A stretch of DNA of 64,000 nucleotides from Euryodendron excelsum (Eukaryota; Streptophyta; Magnoliopsida; Ericales; Pentaphylacaceae): the NCBI GenBank assembly GCA_033060915.1, contig CM065387.1:42066501-42130500 (forward strand), written 5' to 3'. The notes below the pieces were generated by a model. That model was not told the DNA's origin and ran no database searches. It saw only the letters and a list, made by a program, of their open reading frames with translations. The position numbers and the translations under genes are program-made. Shown in pieces: positions 48,331 to 59,559 of the stretch; the first letter of the stretch is position 1, and the number at the start of each line of letters is the position of its first letter.

Positions 48331-49240
48331 TGCTATCCATAGCCAGGTCTGTTAGGTAGACGCCGACTCATGAGTAGCACATGAGCCCTGCCAACAATAA
48401 GTGGGCCGAGGCCGATGTTATTCCCATCAGTAGGCGCTAACTGTGGGTAACTTTTCTCTTTTTTGTAGTTATTTGGTCGAATAAAGAAATAGGCCCATCT
48501 TTTATTTGCCAGCGTTTGGACCGGGTCTCTTTGTTAACCTTGCATGTGTCCTTTTGCGCGGGTGAAACACCTCATTGCCAGTCACTCTGCCTCGTAAGCT
48601 CAGCATTTTTATTATGAGATGGCTGGAAGTTTGCGTCCTTGATTAGAGCCGGGTGGTTAATAAAGCTTGGCATAGGGCTCTTTGTCTGAAGAATGTTAAG
48701 TTCCAAGCAGTGGCAAGTACTAGCTTTTTTATAGTTTTTTTTCTTTTAGTCTTTAGTAACTTTTTTTAATAGAATTTAATTTTTTTTTTATGAGCTTTTA
48801 GATTATACATGCTCATTTAAAAAAAAATTTAAACATTGGTTAAAAGAAATTAAATTTTCTTATTTTAGAGGAAAAAAATTGGCTTAAATAGCTTTTTTTC
48901 ATTTTTAATGACTTTTTTCAATTAACATTCTGATGATGTATTAAACTCGTAGTCCTTTGCTAAGTCAATGGTACCACTTGCAAAGATCATGAAGCAAAAG
49001 AGATAGTACTGAGCACCGGTGGGGTGTTGGTATAATACTTTTCGATACATAAGTTAGCTCAATTGGGAGATTGAAATTATAACTGTATGTAGTGAATGAA
49101 TGGAGTTCCTTTCTTTGGAATTGGGCCCTCCATTTATAGTGGGCTCATCCAGTGATCGAAGGCAAGCAATGTTTGCCTTTGATCCCGGTGAGTGATTTGA
49201 ATTGATTATGATTCCTTGAATCTTGATTGACCGTTTATGG
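48331..49240. other. Unresolved repeat-like region
   Basis: 48331-48700 has a higher GC content than its surroundings (GTGGGCCGAGGCCGATG) and looks like a retroelement fragment, but no domain or LTR ends were found. The rest is T-rich and non-coding. Confidence 0.3.
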
Positions 49241-49423
49241 AATTTAGCTTTGATACACTGACAGTGTAGAATTTTTTTACACAAGCAGGGTACTAGAGTA
49301 TAACACGTATATTTTAAAATTTAAGTATAACATAAACAAGTAAGACTCATGAACACATGTCACATTCTAGTGCCCGCTTGTATAAAAAAAATTATACACT
49401 ATCAGTTCATCAAAATTGAACTC
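49241..49423. mobile_element. 183-bp foldback MITE, copy 1
   Basis: The arms GATACACTGACAGTGTAGAA and (inward from the right) GATGAACTGATAGTGTATAA are inverted repeats continuing into TTACACAAGC / TTATACAAGC. The second copy at 51162 has the same length. Confidence 0.7.
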
Positions 49424-51161
49424 ATGGAATATTCATTGCTGCCCAATTAATTATCAACTAACCATCTCTCTAGATAATTTGGTTCCAATCCCCTATTACA
49501 AATTCTCAATTTCACTCTCCACCTCCTTGCCTGTCTATCGCCAATCTTTAATTTCTCTGTCCTCCTTCAAAATCCAAACTGCACCAACTCAAAGGCTGCC
49601 TCAGGAATTTTTAATATATGGGTAATGAAAAATTTTAAAAACTAATTATTTTTTGATGCTATTAATTTTGGCCAAAACATTCAAAATTATATGTACTTTT
49701 CACAATTGTTCTCGATGAAGTTTCGTATTTTAGAATCATAACAACTTCATTATTGTTATTATTTAATATGTTATTTTCTATGCATTTTATCAAACAATCA
49801 TTCATCTACTAGTATCTCATTTTGATTATGCAATGGATTATTTATAAATATCATTTTTAAGAAAAATCTATCACTGTTATAGTTACGATCGATATCGATG
49901 CTAAATTCTTAAACAAATAGGTATTTTTGCAAAGAATGAAAGTGTTTGTATTTTAAAAAAATTTCTTTGCTACATCTTATCCTATAAATGTTATACTAGT
50001 GCACTCTATATATAATTGTTTAATAACACTCAATATGTTTTAGTTGTTATATCCCATTATATAATTTCACTTACACATTTCAATAATAATGTCCATTATT
50101 ATTTAATAACACTTAATATGTTTTAATCATTATATCACATTATATAATTTCGATTGCACATTTGAATTATGATATCCATCCATATGTAAACTTTGAATGA
50201 CACAAGTTGCATATTTCATATGAAACTTGTCTGTTCACAAAATTATTTTTTTATAAAATATTATTTCGTTATAATAAAATGAAATGGATTTGTTTTATAC
50301 ATAATATAATTATGCGTGTCCTGAGTGAGAGTACACAATGATTTGAAAAAATAATAATAAACAACCAAAATATTATTGTTTATGAGCTGAAAGGAGCTAT
50401 TGCCCCTACATGTTCTTACGGTGAATCCGCTTTTATCTCGTAAATTCTTTCTTTTTTTTGGTTGGACCAATGGGCAAGGAAGAAGTGCGTTGAGTAATAG
50501 TTTCCACTTCTAGGCCACACAAAGAGCTAGTTTCAGAATGGAGAATGTGGCGTTGGGCAAGAAACGAAGCAGAGGGAAGTCTATCATGGTTGGTCGACCA
50601 AAGAAAGAACTTAATCCGTGCATGGTAAGAGTATGTAATCGCCAAAGAGCAGACCAAGAAATTAAGATTGCATTTAAGAGTAACTTAATTACATCCGGAC
50701 CACCACTTCTTCCCTGTCCTGTCTTTGTGCTTGGTCTGAATTGGGCTCCCTCTTCAGTGATGCCTTTCTGCTATATATGGGCTTATTTCTCCAATGAAAT
50801 TTCTTTCTTTGCTGATCAAAAAAAAAAAAAAGAAAAATGCCCTGCTTGGTTTGGCACTAGTTTTTTTGCAATTTTTTAACTAACTTTTTTTTGGGTGTTT
50901 AGTAACTTTTTAAATGAAATTTGTTTTTTTTTTTTTATTTTTTGTGGGTTTTAAGGGTATACATACCCATTTGAAAACAAAATTGAACTTGATGAGTACA
51001 GATGTGACTACACCGACCAAGAGCACTACCATCCCAGGCTTACCAAGTCAGAGGAGCATGACAAGTTTGACGAGGCCCTTGTTGTGCCAGGTCTGCTCTT
51101 GAAGAACTTGGTGACAGCCGGAGATCCCATCCGTGATACTCTCACCACACCATTATCCATA
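49424..51161. other. Mostly non-coding region with one possible gene fragment
   Basis: AT-rich, no supported gene. About 50985-51155 has a more balanced base composition and an open frame (ELDEYRCDYTDQEHYHPRL...) that I do not recognise. ORFs at 50433-50879 look like chance. Confidence 0.3.
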
Positions 51162-51344
51162 GAGTTTAATTTTAATACACTAACAGTGTATAATTTTTTT
51201 TACACAAGCGGGCACTAAAATGTGATATGTGTTTATGAGCCTTATTTGTTTATGTTGTACTTAAATTCTAAAAGCGCGTATCACACTATAATACTCTGTT
51301 TGTGTGAAAAAATTTTACACTTTGACTGCATCAAAACTAAACTC
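51162..51344. mobile_element. 183-bp foldback MITE, copy 2
   Basis: Termini GAGTTTA...TAAACTC, with arms similar to copy 1 (AATACACTAACAGTGTATAA). Non-coding. Same family and exactly the same length as 49241-49423. Confidence 0.75.
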
Positions 51345-52458
51345 AACTACTTATTATAAATGTTGTTTTGCTGGACTTGTAGAAGGGTAAAATGATTATT
51401 TTAATCTTCTGTGCCTTAAGTAAGGGTCTACTATAGAAGATGGGTCAGGCTGTCAACAAAATTGGTAAATGAGGGTAGACGTAGGAAAATAAATAAGAGA
51501 AATCCACATCAAAAAATAATTAGCATTAAAATTTATATAGTTTAGCTGCATCAAAGCGCCTTCTTTTCCTTCGTAGGTTGATGTTTAAATAATTTGATCA
51601 AAGCGCTTGCCTCTCTCTCCGGGACTTGCTGATTTGTGCGTCTCTCCTTTTTTTTTTATTTGGCGAGGTTGATTTTTTTTTTAGTAGTTTTGAGTCTTTT
51701 GACCGTACCAAAGGTCCAAAGCTCTCTTTCCTTTTGTGAACTAAATAATGCATAAGGGGAGGCCGATTTGAGTAATAGCATAATCAACTTAAAGTCTTTA
51801 AATTTATATTCATTTTAGTATCTTCTTCAAATTTAAAGTTTATGGGTCTCACTTTTTCACATTATTATTTTAACCCATTCAACCTTCATTTCACTATTCA
51901 TACTTCAAATCACTGTTCTTTTATATAAAAAAAAAAGTTAAAAATTACATATTAGGCTCTCATTTTATTCAAAATATAATTATTTATTATCTCATTTTAA
52001 TTTAAATTGTAATTATTTATCAAATATTTAATTAAAATTAAATTATTTAATATTTTTAAAACTAAATGATCTACCATGAAATTGCAAATTAAATTACATT
52101 AAAATTTAAAAAAAAATAAAAACCCCTATTACAAACTAATGAAATACATTTAACAAAAATTAAAATACAATAAGGAACTAATTAAAACACATAAAATGAT
52201 ATTTGAAAAATTAAAATTACAAACACTAATAAGGTGGCAAGTATGCTCCTCTACACCCACCTTCATGGTGGCTAAAGCTACTAAAATTACCATGACTAAA
52301 ACTAGAAGATGATCTACTTATTTGGGAATCATGAGTCCTTTTTCTAATAATTTTTATTTTTTTCTTCGAAAATATTCACGCTCAAGTGGGTCAGTTATTG
52401 AATCGCAATCTTTCTCTATAATTTATTTATCTTGTTTTTCACGTTCAAGCTATAATTT

Positions 52459-53313
52459 CTAACGTTCATTTTCAACTTGTAACATCGTGACTTGGTAACG
52501 CATCTCTGAGTCCTTCTCCATTTGAGCAAACTGTTCATCTCTTTTCATTTCTCCTCTCTTGAATATCTCAAGGATTTCGTTATTTCCTTTATACATTTTG
52601 ACCAGGAGTTGACTCTTATCAGCTTCCAACCTTTTTTTCGTCTTTTCTTTCTTCACTCCTGTAGGGCGACTAGAAGAATCAGTATGCATTTCAACCGACA
52701 CTTACTCATCATCTACCTTTAAGTCAACAAAGAATGGAATTTCTGGAGATTTGGTTGTAGAAGTCTCTGTTTGAGACCCTTCGGAATACACTCATTGTCG
52801 TTGTTTGGGAATGACATTAGCCCACTTATCGGCTTCCTTTAGAATAGGCCACACGTGATCAAATATGAACCCTTTTTTCTTGCCTGAATATTGTGAGAAT
52901 AGGGTTTTTGCATTATTCAACTACAAATAGTACAAAATGAGTCCAAATTAATTGAAAACATATTTAGTGGTTTACATATTCATCTCATAATAAATTGCAT
53001 AATAAATACTCACAATATCTAATTCAGAAGCACCACTTTGATTAAGATTTTCGATTTGATGAATGCATCCTCGATATTTGTTGATGGCCTTCATAATTAG
53101 ACCCATATGGCGTGAGAGAGATTTTGGTGTTCGAACGCTGTTGGGTTTATGATTCTCAAAAACTTCATAAATACACTCCCACAATTGTTCTCTTTTCTGC
53201 TTAATCCCATTTATGGGATCTTGAGAGATCTCAATCCATGCATTACATAGAAGTATGTCTTCTTCAATTGAGAAGACTTTCCCATGAATATGATGGTTGG
53301 TATTAAAAGACAT
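52459..53313 (-). pseudogene. Harbinger ORF1 (Myb/trihelix-like DNA-binding protein)
   Basis: The minus-strand ATG at 53313 opens FSIEEDILLCNAWIEIS, a SANT/Myb-like start, followed by WECIYEVFENHKP and RHMGLIMKAINKY. A 93-bp intron (53013-52921, GTGAGT...TTTGTAG, phase 0) leads to NNAKTLFSQYSGKKKGF and HVWPILKEADKW, the NAM-associated region usual in this protein. After that two stops precede a Lys/Glu-rich coiled-coil tail (52701-52459). In the family this protein binds the transposon ends and imports the transposase. This copy is broken in the second exon. Confidence 0.72.
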
Positions 53314-53384
53314 TGCTAGAGAAAGAGTTTAATACAGAAGTAGAAGACATTGCAAGAGAAGAGTATAAATAGAGAAATAGACAT

Positions 53385-53994
53385 TGAATATAGTGTAATG
53401 ACAGATATAATGACCAACGTGATTTGTTATGATAGAGGTTGGATAGAGTGTAATGACAGACGTGACTTATCATGACAAAGGTTGGATAGAGTGTAATGAT
53501 CGACATGACTTGTCATGATAGAGATTGGATAGAGTGTAATAACAGACGTGACTTATCATAACAGATGTTGGATAAAGTGTAATGATCGACGGGACTTATC
53601 ATGATAGAGATTGGATAGAGTGTAATAACAAAGGTTGGATATAGTGTAATGACAGACGTGACTTATCATGACAGATGTTGAATAAAGTGTAATAACCAAC
53701 GTGACGTGTCATGATAGAGGTTGGATATAGTGTAATAACAGAGATTGGATAGAGTGTAATGATAGATGTCGGATAAAGTGTAATGACATGATGTAACTTG
53801 TCATGATAGAGGTTGGATAGAGTGTAATGAAAAATGTCGGATAGAGTGTAATGAGACGATGTGACTTGTCATGACAGAAGTTGGATAAAGTGTAATGACA
53901 GACACGACTTATCATGACAGAGGTTGGATAAAGTATAATGACCGACCTGACTTGTCATGACAGAGGCTGAATATAGTGTAATAACAGAGGTTGG
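53385..53994. repeat. About 43-bp minisatellite, left block
   Basis: Tandem units of the type GGTTGGATAGAGTGTAATGA followed by CAGACGTGACTTATCATGACAGA, with single-base changes and some shortened units. The block lies between the ORF1 start and the transposase gene and is split from the right block by a solo LTR. Confidence 0.9.
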
Positions 53995-55258
53995 TGATTA
54001 CACTCCAAAAAGTGTAGTCTTAAGTCCCTAAATAGCTATTGTTAGTCCAATTATGGTGTATATATTCCTCATTTTAGTATAATAATTATTTTAATAAGTG
54101 TTTGTGGGTATTTTGCAGGTTTCGAGTGGAGAAAAGGCAAATTTGGAGCAAAAAGAGCAAAAATTACACTTACTGTACGTATGGTTACTCCTACCGTATG
54201 TACAATGGTCCCACCATACGTACGGTGTACATACGCCTGCAGCAAAAATCCAAACTTTAGAAAGCTCGATTTAGCGTCACCTTAATCATACGTACGGTAT
54301 GTCCACTGTACGTACGGTGAACAGTACCGTACGTACGGTACCGACAAATTATGTGCGAGTTTTGAGGCTATATCTCGGGAAAATGACGCGAATTTTATAT
54401 TTATCTTCAGTTATAAACTAGATTTTCTATTAGGACGTACTGTAGAGAGAGAAAGTGGGTTTGTTTTGTATTTTCTTGCATTTTCTTACACTTTCTTTGT
54501 AATCAAACACTATTTTTCTTCATCAATCAATGAGCAATCTTCAATTCCTCATGCTTTCTCCTATGGAATCAAGTAGCTAAGCATCTCTTGTATGTAATTG
54601 TGAAGATCTACCAAGGATCTTCAAGAGCTTCAATAGAGGTATATGAATTTCAATGATTTATCCTATGTTTTCTTCAATTTTGTTTTAATTGAGTTGTAGG
54701 CCCATAGAACACTTAGATTCATAATCTAAGTTGGTAATTACTATGCACAATCTTCTAGGTATAGGAATTGCACAATTGATAGTTTGTCTCTAAGATTCCT
54801 ACAATGAAACAATAATCAACACTCAATTGAACTTGAATTCAAGCTTTTATGGTCGAAATCCTCCGAGTCAATGATCCATGGAGTGAACCTTGACTTGAGT
54901 TAAACAAATCTCTATTGAAGGCCTTATAGAGAATTGTTAGATTGAAGCAATTGCATTCAAGCCTTTCATTAATTGTTTCAAATTTAGTATAATTGTTTTT
55001 AATTTCAAGTGTAATTAGCGTACTTTAGTAGTCTCCCACTTCTCACCATACAAGCATTTTCAGTCTTACTCTTCATTTCAATTTGTTAAGTAATTCGTTA
55101 ATTCACCTCATTTGGTTGGCTGTTTTGTCCTTGTGTATTGCCTATATTGAGTTTGATCCTTTGGGAGAACGATACCAGTATTTACCGGATTTTACTTCGA
55201 TCGACACCCATAAACCTTGTGGGAAGCTCAAGTTCAATACATATTTGAGAGCGATTCA
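53995..55258. mobile_element. Solo LTR inside the minisatellite
   Basis: 1,264 bp starting TGATTACACTCC and ending GAGAGCGATTCA, flanked by a 5-bp duplication GTTGG (53990-53994 and 55259-55263) that belongs to the minisatellite unit. The end region (GATCCTTTGGGAGAACGATA) resembles plant Ty3/gypsy LTR ends. The small ORF at 55083-55274 inside it is chance. Confidence 0.85.
54160..54345. promoter_or_regulatory. Cluster of CGTACGGT motifs in the solo LTR
   Basis: Six to eight copies of the near-palindrome (C)CGTACG(G) or close variants (e.g. TACGTACGGT, TACGTATGGT) lie within 190 bp. The cluster may be a U3 regulatory array or a hairpin-forming region. Function unknown. Confidence 0.5.
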
Positions 55259-55263
55259 GTTGG

Positions 55264-55500
55264 ATAGAGTGTAATGACACGATTTGACTTATCATAAAAG
55301 AGGTTGGAAAAAGTGTAATGACAAACATGACTTATCATAATGGAGATTGGATAGAGTGTAATGACTGATGTGACTTGTTATGACAGAGGTTGAATATAGT
55401 GTAATAACAGAGGTTGGATAGAGTGAAAGACATGATGTGATTTGTCATGACAGAGATTGGATATAGTGTAATGACCGATGTGACTTGTCAAGTGATTGTT
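55264..55500. repeat. About 43-bp minisatellite, right block
   Basis: Same unit as at 53385-53994, ending about 75 bp before the transposase ATG. Confidence 0.9.
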
Positions 55501-55573
55501 AGAGAATCCAATGTTGGAGATGAGGCTGTAAAATGAACAATTCATCCAGTTTACTTTACCATCTTATCTCAAA

Positions 55574-56800
55574 ATGAGTTCTAGAGCAAGCCCATCACAT
55601 CTTAAAGAAGAAAATACTTGTATACCCCCCTCCCCTAATTATGCAGAAGAAATAACAGAGTGGGAGGAGGAGCAAGCATTGTTAATGTATTTTTATGCAT
55701 CCAACAATCATCTCATAGCTGACTCTATCCAAAAGGACAACCAACTAAAAAAGAAAGGCTCAATTCCTGGACATATAGTGATCAACCATGGGAGGGAAGA
55801 AGGGCATACTCGACTATGGAATGAATACTTTTCTGAAAACCCAACATTTGGGGATACTTTATTTCGTAGACATTTTCGAATGCTTAGGAGTCCCTTCCTC
55901 CATATTGTTGCAGCAATCAAAGGTCATGATAACTTTTTTATGCAGAAAAGAGACGATCTTGGTAGACTTGGATCGTCTACTTTGCAAAAAGTAACAATTG
56001 TCCTTCGAATACTGGCGTATGGAGTATCAGTAGATTCAACTGACGAGTATGTAAGAATTGGTGAGTCCATCTTAATTCTTTGTATGAAAAGGTTTTGTAG
56101 TGCAATTGTAGAGGTCTTTAGGGAGGTATACTTAAGATCACCAAATGTCAATGATGTTGCAGGGCTATTGTCCAAAGGTGAGAAATGTGGCTTCCCAGGA
56201 ATGTTGGGGAGTCTTGACTGCATGCATTGGGCATGGAAAAATTGTCTAATAGCTTGGGCTGGACAATACTTGGGTCATCATGGACACCTATCTATCATTC
56301 TCGAGGTAGTGGCATCTTATGATCTTTAGATATGGCATGCAAACTTTGGCCTGTCAGACTCTAATAATGATATTAATGTCTTGCAGTCATCTAATTTATT
56401 TGTGAACCTTGCTCAAGGTATAGCTCCTCATGCTCATTATACCATCCAAAGCACTAAATATAATGTTGGTTATTATTTGTGTGATAGTATATATCGTAAG
56501 TGGTCAACTCTTGTCCAAACTATCTCTAAATCCCAAGGTATCAAGAAGCAATATTTTGCAATGATGCAAGAAGCATGTCAAAAAGATGTAGAACGAGCAT
56601 TTGGTGTTCTCCAGTCACAATTTTCCATTGTCAAGGGACCAACACATTTTTGGACGAAACATGTACTTTATGATGTTATGTCGGCATACATCATAATGTA
56701 CAATATGATCGTCGAGGATGAGCATGATACTTATGAGAGTGTCGTCGATCCGAATCCTATTCTCCAAGAAGTTGATATGATGGTAGATAAAACAGAATAA
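55574..56800 (+). pseudogene. PIF/Harbinger transposase, one stop codon
   Basis: A single frame runs from the ATG at 55574 to TAA at 56798-56800, interrupted only by TAG at 56327-56329, where the family has Trp (YDL*IWHANFG). The DDE nuclease residues are all present: SLDCMHW, SNNDINVL and DVERAFGVLQ. The N-terminal region (RRHFRMLRSPFLHIV, SSTLQKVTIVLRILAYG) matches the plant transposon protein family. The domain order is complete (about 408 codons), so the copy died recently or is read through. It lies divergent to ORF1. Confidence 0.88.
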
Positions 56801-57767
56801 TTCCAATAATTTCTCGCTTGACATAAGCAAATAAAAAATAAAGATGCTAATTACGTATTTCAAACTGCATTGATTAAGCATTTATGGAAAAGATATATGT
56901 TTGTTTCATGTGACACTTCTCCAAGTATTAATGAATGATCGAGAAAGGTCATTTTTATGTAATTTTTTTGTTATTATTCTAGTCAAAATTATTTTTTGTT
57001 TTTAATAGATGTTGAAATTTTAATTGTTACTGGAAGCTGATAGAAATAGATTGATTAATTCTTAAATTTGCAAAAAGTAAATCAAAATGAAAATGTGTAG
57101 TAAGATAAAAAAAGAATTCATTGATTCCATGGATTAAAATAATTTTAGTATAAATAAATAATTAATAAAATAAAAAGAATTTTTTAATTTCATAGACAAA
57201 TAATAATTTCAAGATAAATAAAACCAAGTAAAATATAAATAATTTATTTATTCCACATATAAAAAAATTTTAAATTAAATAAATATTTAACAAAGTAAAA
57301 AAAATTAATGAATTAATTGAAAGTTTAAATTAAATATTTATTAAAATAATAAATAATGTATTATTTAGACTTAAAACAATGATTAGTACAAGAGTTTCAC
57401 ATAATTAGTGTTTTGGTCAAACATGAATAGTAAAATAAAAGAGTCTTCGAATATTTTGAAGAACTTTTAAATTTGAAGGTGACAAATATATGTCACCTTT
57501 ATTTCTTTAAATTTTTTAAAAAATAAAGGTGAATTGAAAGACTAAATTTAAAACATTTAAAAGTGAGTTGGAGATCCTTAATTTTGCACTTTGATGGTAT
57601 CGAAGCTCTTTCTCTCGCCACTCTTTTCATAAGACTAAACAAAGTCAACATCGAACAATTATAGTTTGACGAGTTCTTATTTCATTACGGATGGGCGTTG
57701 TGTATAATAATTACCTTATGGATCATTCATAAATAGCATTTGGAGATAAGAATGCGCAACTAGCTAG

Positions 57768-57769
<2 letters not shown>
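56801..57769. other. AT-rich right part of the Harbinger element
   Basis: No gene. Repeated AAATAAT motifs. The sequence GAGTTGGAGATCC near 57565 resembles sub-terminal sequence of Harbinger/Tourist elements. Confidence 0.4.
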
Positions 57770-57809
<40 letters not shown>

Positions 57810-57819
57810 GAGAGAGAGA
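57770..57819 (+). repeat. (GA)n microsatellite
   Basis: About 24 GA units with one interruption, ending eight bases before the ATG of the following ORF. GA tracts are common in plant 5' UTRs. Confidence 0.9.
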
Positions 57820-57827
57820 TTGCAGTC

Positions 57828-58124
57828 ATGAAAGTAGTTCTATACTTGACTGCTTTCATGTTGATTCATGAAGTGATGATGTTACGTACTATCTATATGG
57901 GCAAAGCCTCTGCGGTTAGAGCAGCAGCAGCAAGGCCGGAAGCTTTTTCCGTACAGGCTTTGGGTGCAGTTTCTTCCAAAGATCTAATCTTTTATAAATT
58001 GACGGTAGTTCCGGATAGGGTTGCTGGCAGACGGCGACCACCTCCGCCTCCGAAGACCAATGTTCCTACTCATGTTAGGCCACCGCCGCTGCCCCCGCCC
58101 CCGCCCCCGCCCCCGCCGGTGTAG
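57828..58124 (+). CDS. Putative small secreted proline-rich protein
   Basis: 98 codons. The first ~29 residues (MKVVLYLTAFMLIHEV...GKASA) look like a signal peptide with cleavage after ASA. The middle part is Ala-rich. The C-terminus has RRRPPPPPK and a final run of nine prolines before Val, as in cell-wall proline-rich or extensin-like proteins, but without SPPPP repeats. I recognise no family. A secreted peptide precursor is another possibility, though no known peptide-hormone motif was seen. The GA-rich leader supports a real transcript. It lies outside the estimated transposon end. Confidence 0.4.
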   Translation: MKVVLYLTAFMLIHEVMMLRTIYMGKASAVRAAAARPEAFSVQALGAVSSKDLIFYKLTVVPDRVAGRRRPPPPPKTNVPTHVRPPPLPPPPPPPPPV

Positions 58125-59559
58125 CCACCACCATGTTAATGTCATCTCCTCGTCGATGCTTGATGCGATCTGATTCATGCTTTTTGTTCTGCCAACACCA
58201 TCTCCATAGTAGCCGAGTTTCACTGCAGCAAAGTGCTTTTGTTGTGTCGTAAGGTTCTTTACTTATCTTTAGAATTCGATTACTCACGGTTATATGGAAT
58301 CCCATAAGTCTCCATTACTCTTGATAAAAATTATGTTTTCGCTGAACAGTGTGTGATGATTATGTAGGTTTGTACTTCTTTGCCCTTGTGCTATACATGA
58401 ATTTTTTTCTATAATTTAATATCTCTAATACAGCAAAATCTATACTATTATAAAATGTTTAGACTGAAACTTTGGTCAAATCTATCATGTTATTTTACAT
58501 TTTCAAATTGTTCTAAAATGTTTAAAAAATTACTACATAACTCAAATTTTCATCTTCTATACAGTTATACAATCAGATAATTCAGAAAAATAATTGAATA
58601 TACTACGTTCTTACCATTTATACGGTTATACAATCAGATAACCACTAACAAATAAAAAAAATAATTAGGTGCAATGTAGCACATGCACTATGTGCGTGCC
58701 ACCTTCTAGTTATTACTAATAGAAACAGCTTCTTTATTTTCTCTTCTTTTTTTTTGTTTTGGGTGAAAAGTTAATGGAAACAACTTGGTTCCATGGTTTT
58801 CTACTAATATTCTTCTCACGTACATGATGCTTCAAATAGATGAACAGAATGATTTTTTTTCTTTTTTTTTTGTATTTGAGCGTACATCTAAAAATTAATC
58901 TGATTATAAGTTTGTAGATATAATGCCCACTCGTAGAATGAAATATTAAAAGACTTTATGAAGTTGATTTTAAAGGTAATTGAGATAAAAAGAAATTTTG
59001 TTTGAATATATAGAGGCTATCTATTGAGCTCTCTTAGTTAAATTGCTAACATAGGGTTTTAATTGCTCTCAATTTCAAATTTCAACAATTGGTTCATATA
59101 CATCCATGAAAAATATACCAAAATTCCATTTGAGTTAATGAAATATTTTAAGAGTAATGGTATATAGAATCTCATTTCTCAATTATTTTTTTCACTCTAG
59201 ATACAAAGTTATCGAACCCACATTAATAAATTCATATAAGACCTATTTACTTGTGTCTAGGAGGTGAGAAAATAAATTAAAAAAAGAATTACAAATAGCA
59301 TTTTTCATATTTAATATTCTTGCCGACATAGATGATCATAGTTTGAAGTAGGGACTAGGATAGTAAGGCTGACAAACTCAAGGCATGTCTATAAAACTAT
59401 CCCAATACATAAACGGAATAAAAGTGGGTTGCATCATGCAAGCTCAATTAGTTGTGGGTTTAAATGGGCTAGATATGGGTACCCACTATCCCATTGGGTT
59501 TGGTAAAAAATATGTATAAGGAAGCCTCCATCTTTTCACTTTTTTTATATTATTTATTT
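58125..59559. other. Intergenic region
   Basis: No gene. 59360-59510 contains GGGTTTAAATGGGCTAG and GGGTACCCACTATCCC motifs; similar motifs recur at 60490-60640, on the other side of the foldback element. The two parts may be one older repeat split by it. Confidence 0.35.

Larger units (their letters stand above)
51750..57600. mobile_element. PIF/Harbinger transposon, enlarged by insertions
   Basis: Divergent ORF1 (minus, 53313-52459) and transposase (plus, 55574-56800) are the two genes of plant PIF/Harbinger elements. Sub-terminal sequences near 51790-51850 and 57430-57590 look inverted to each other (AAAGTCTTTAAATTTATATTC against the complement of AGACTAAATTTAAAAC). The exact TIRs and the 3-bp target duplication were not pinned down, so the ends are estimates. 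Confidence 0.65.

Noticed and set aside
53385..55500. CRISPR-like array (regular repeats)
   Set aside because: Units are directly tandem without unique spacers, in a plant genome and inside a transposon. It is a minisatellite.
57984..58305. Minus-strand Gly/Arg-rich ORFs opposite the proline-rich protein
   Set aside because: Complement of the proline-codon run. The + strand frame has the signal peptide and leader.
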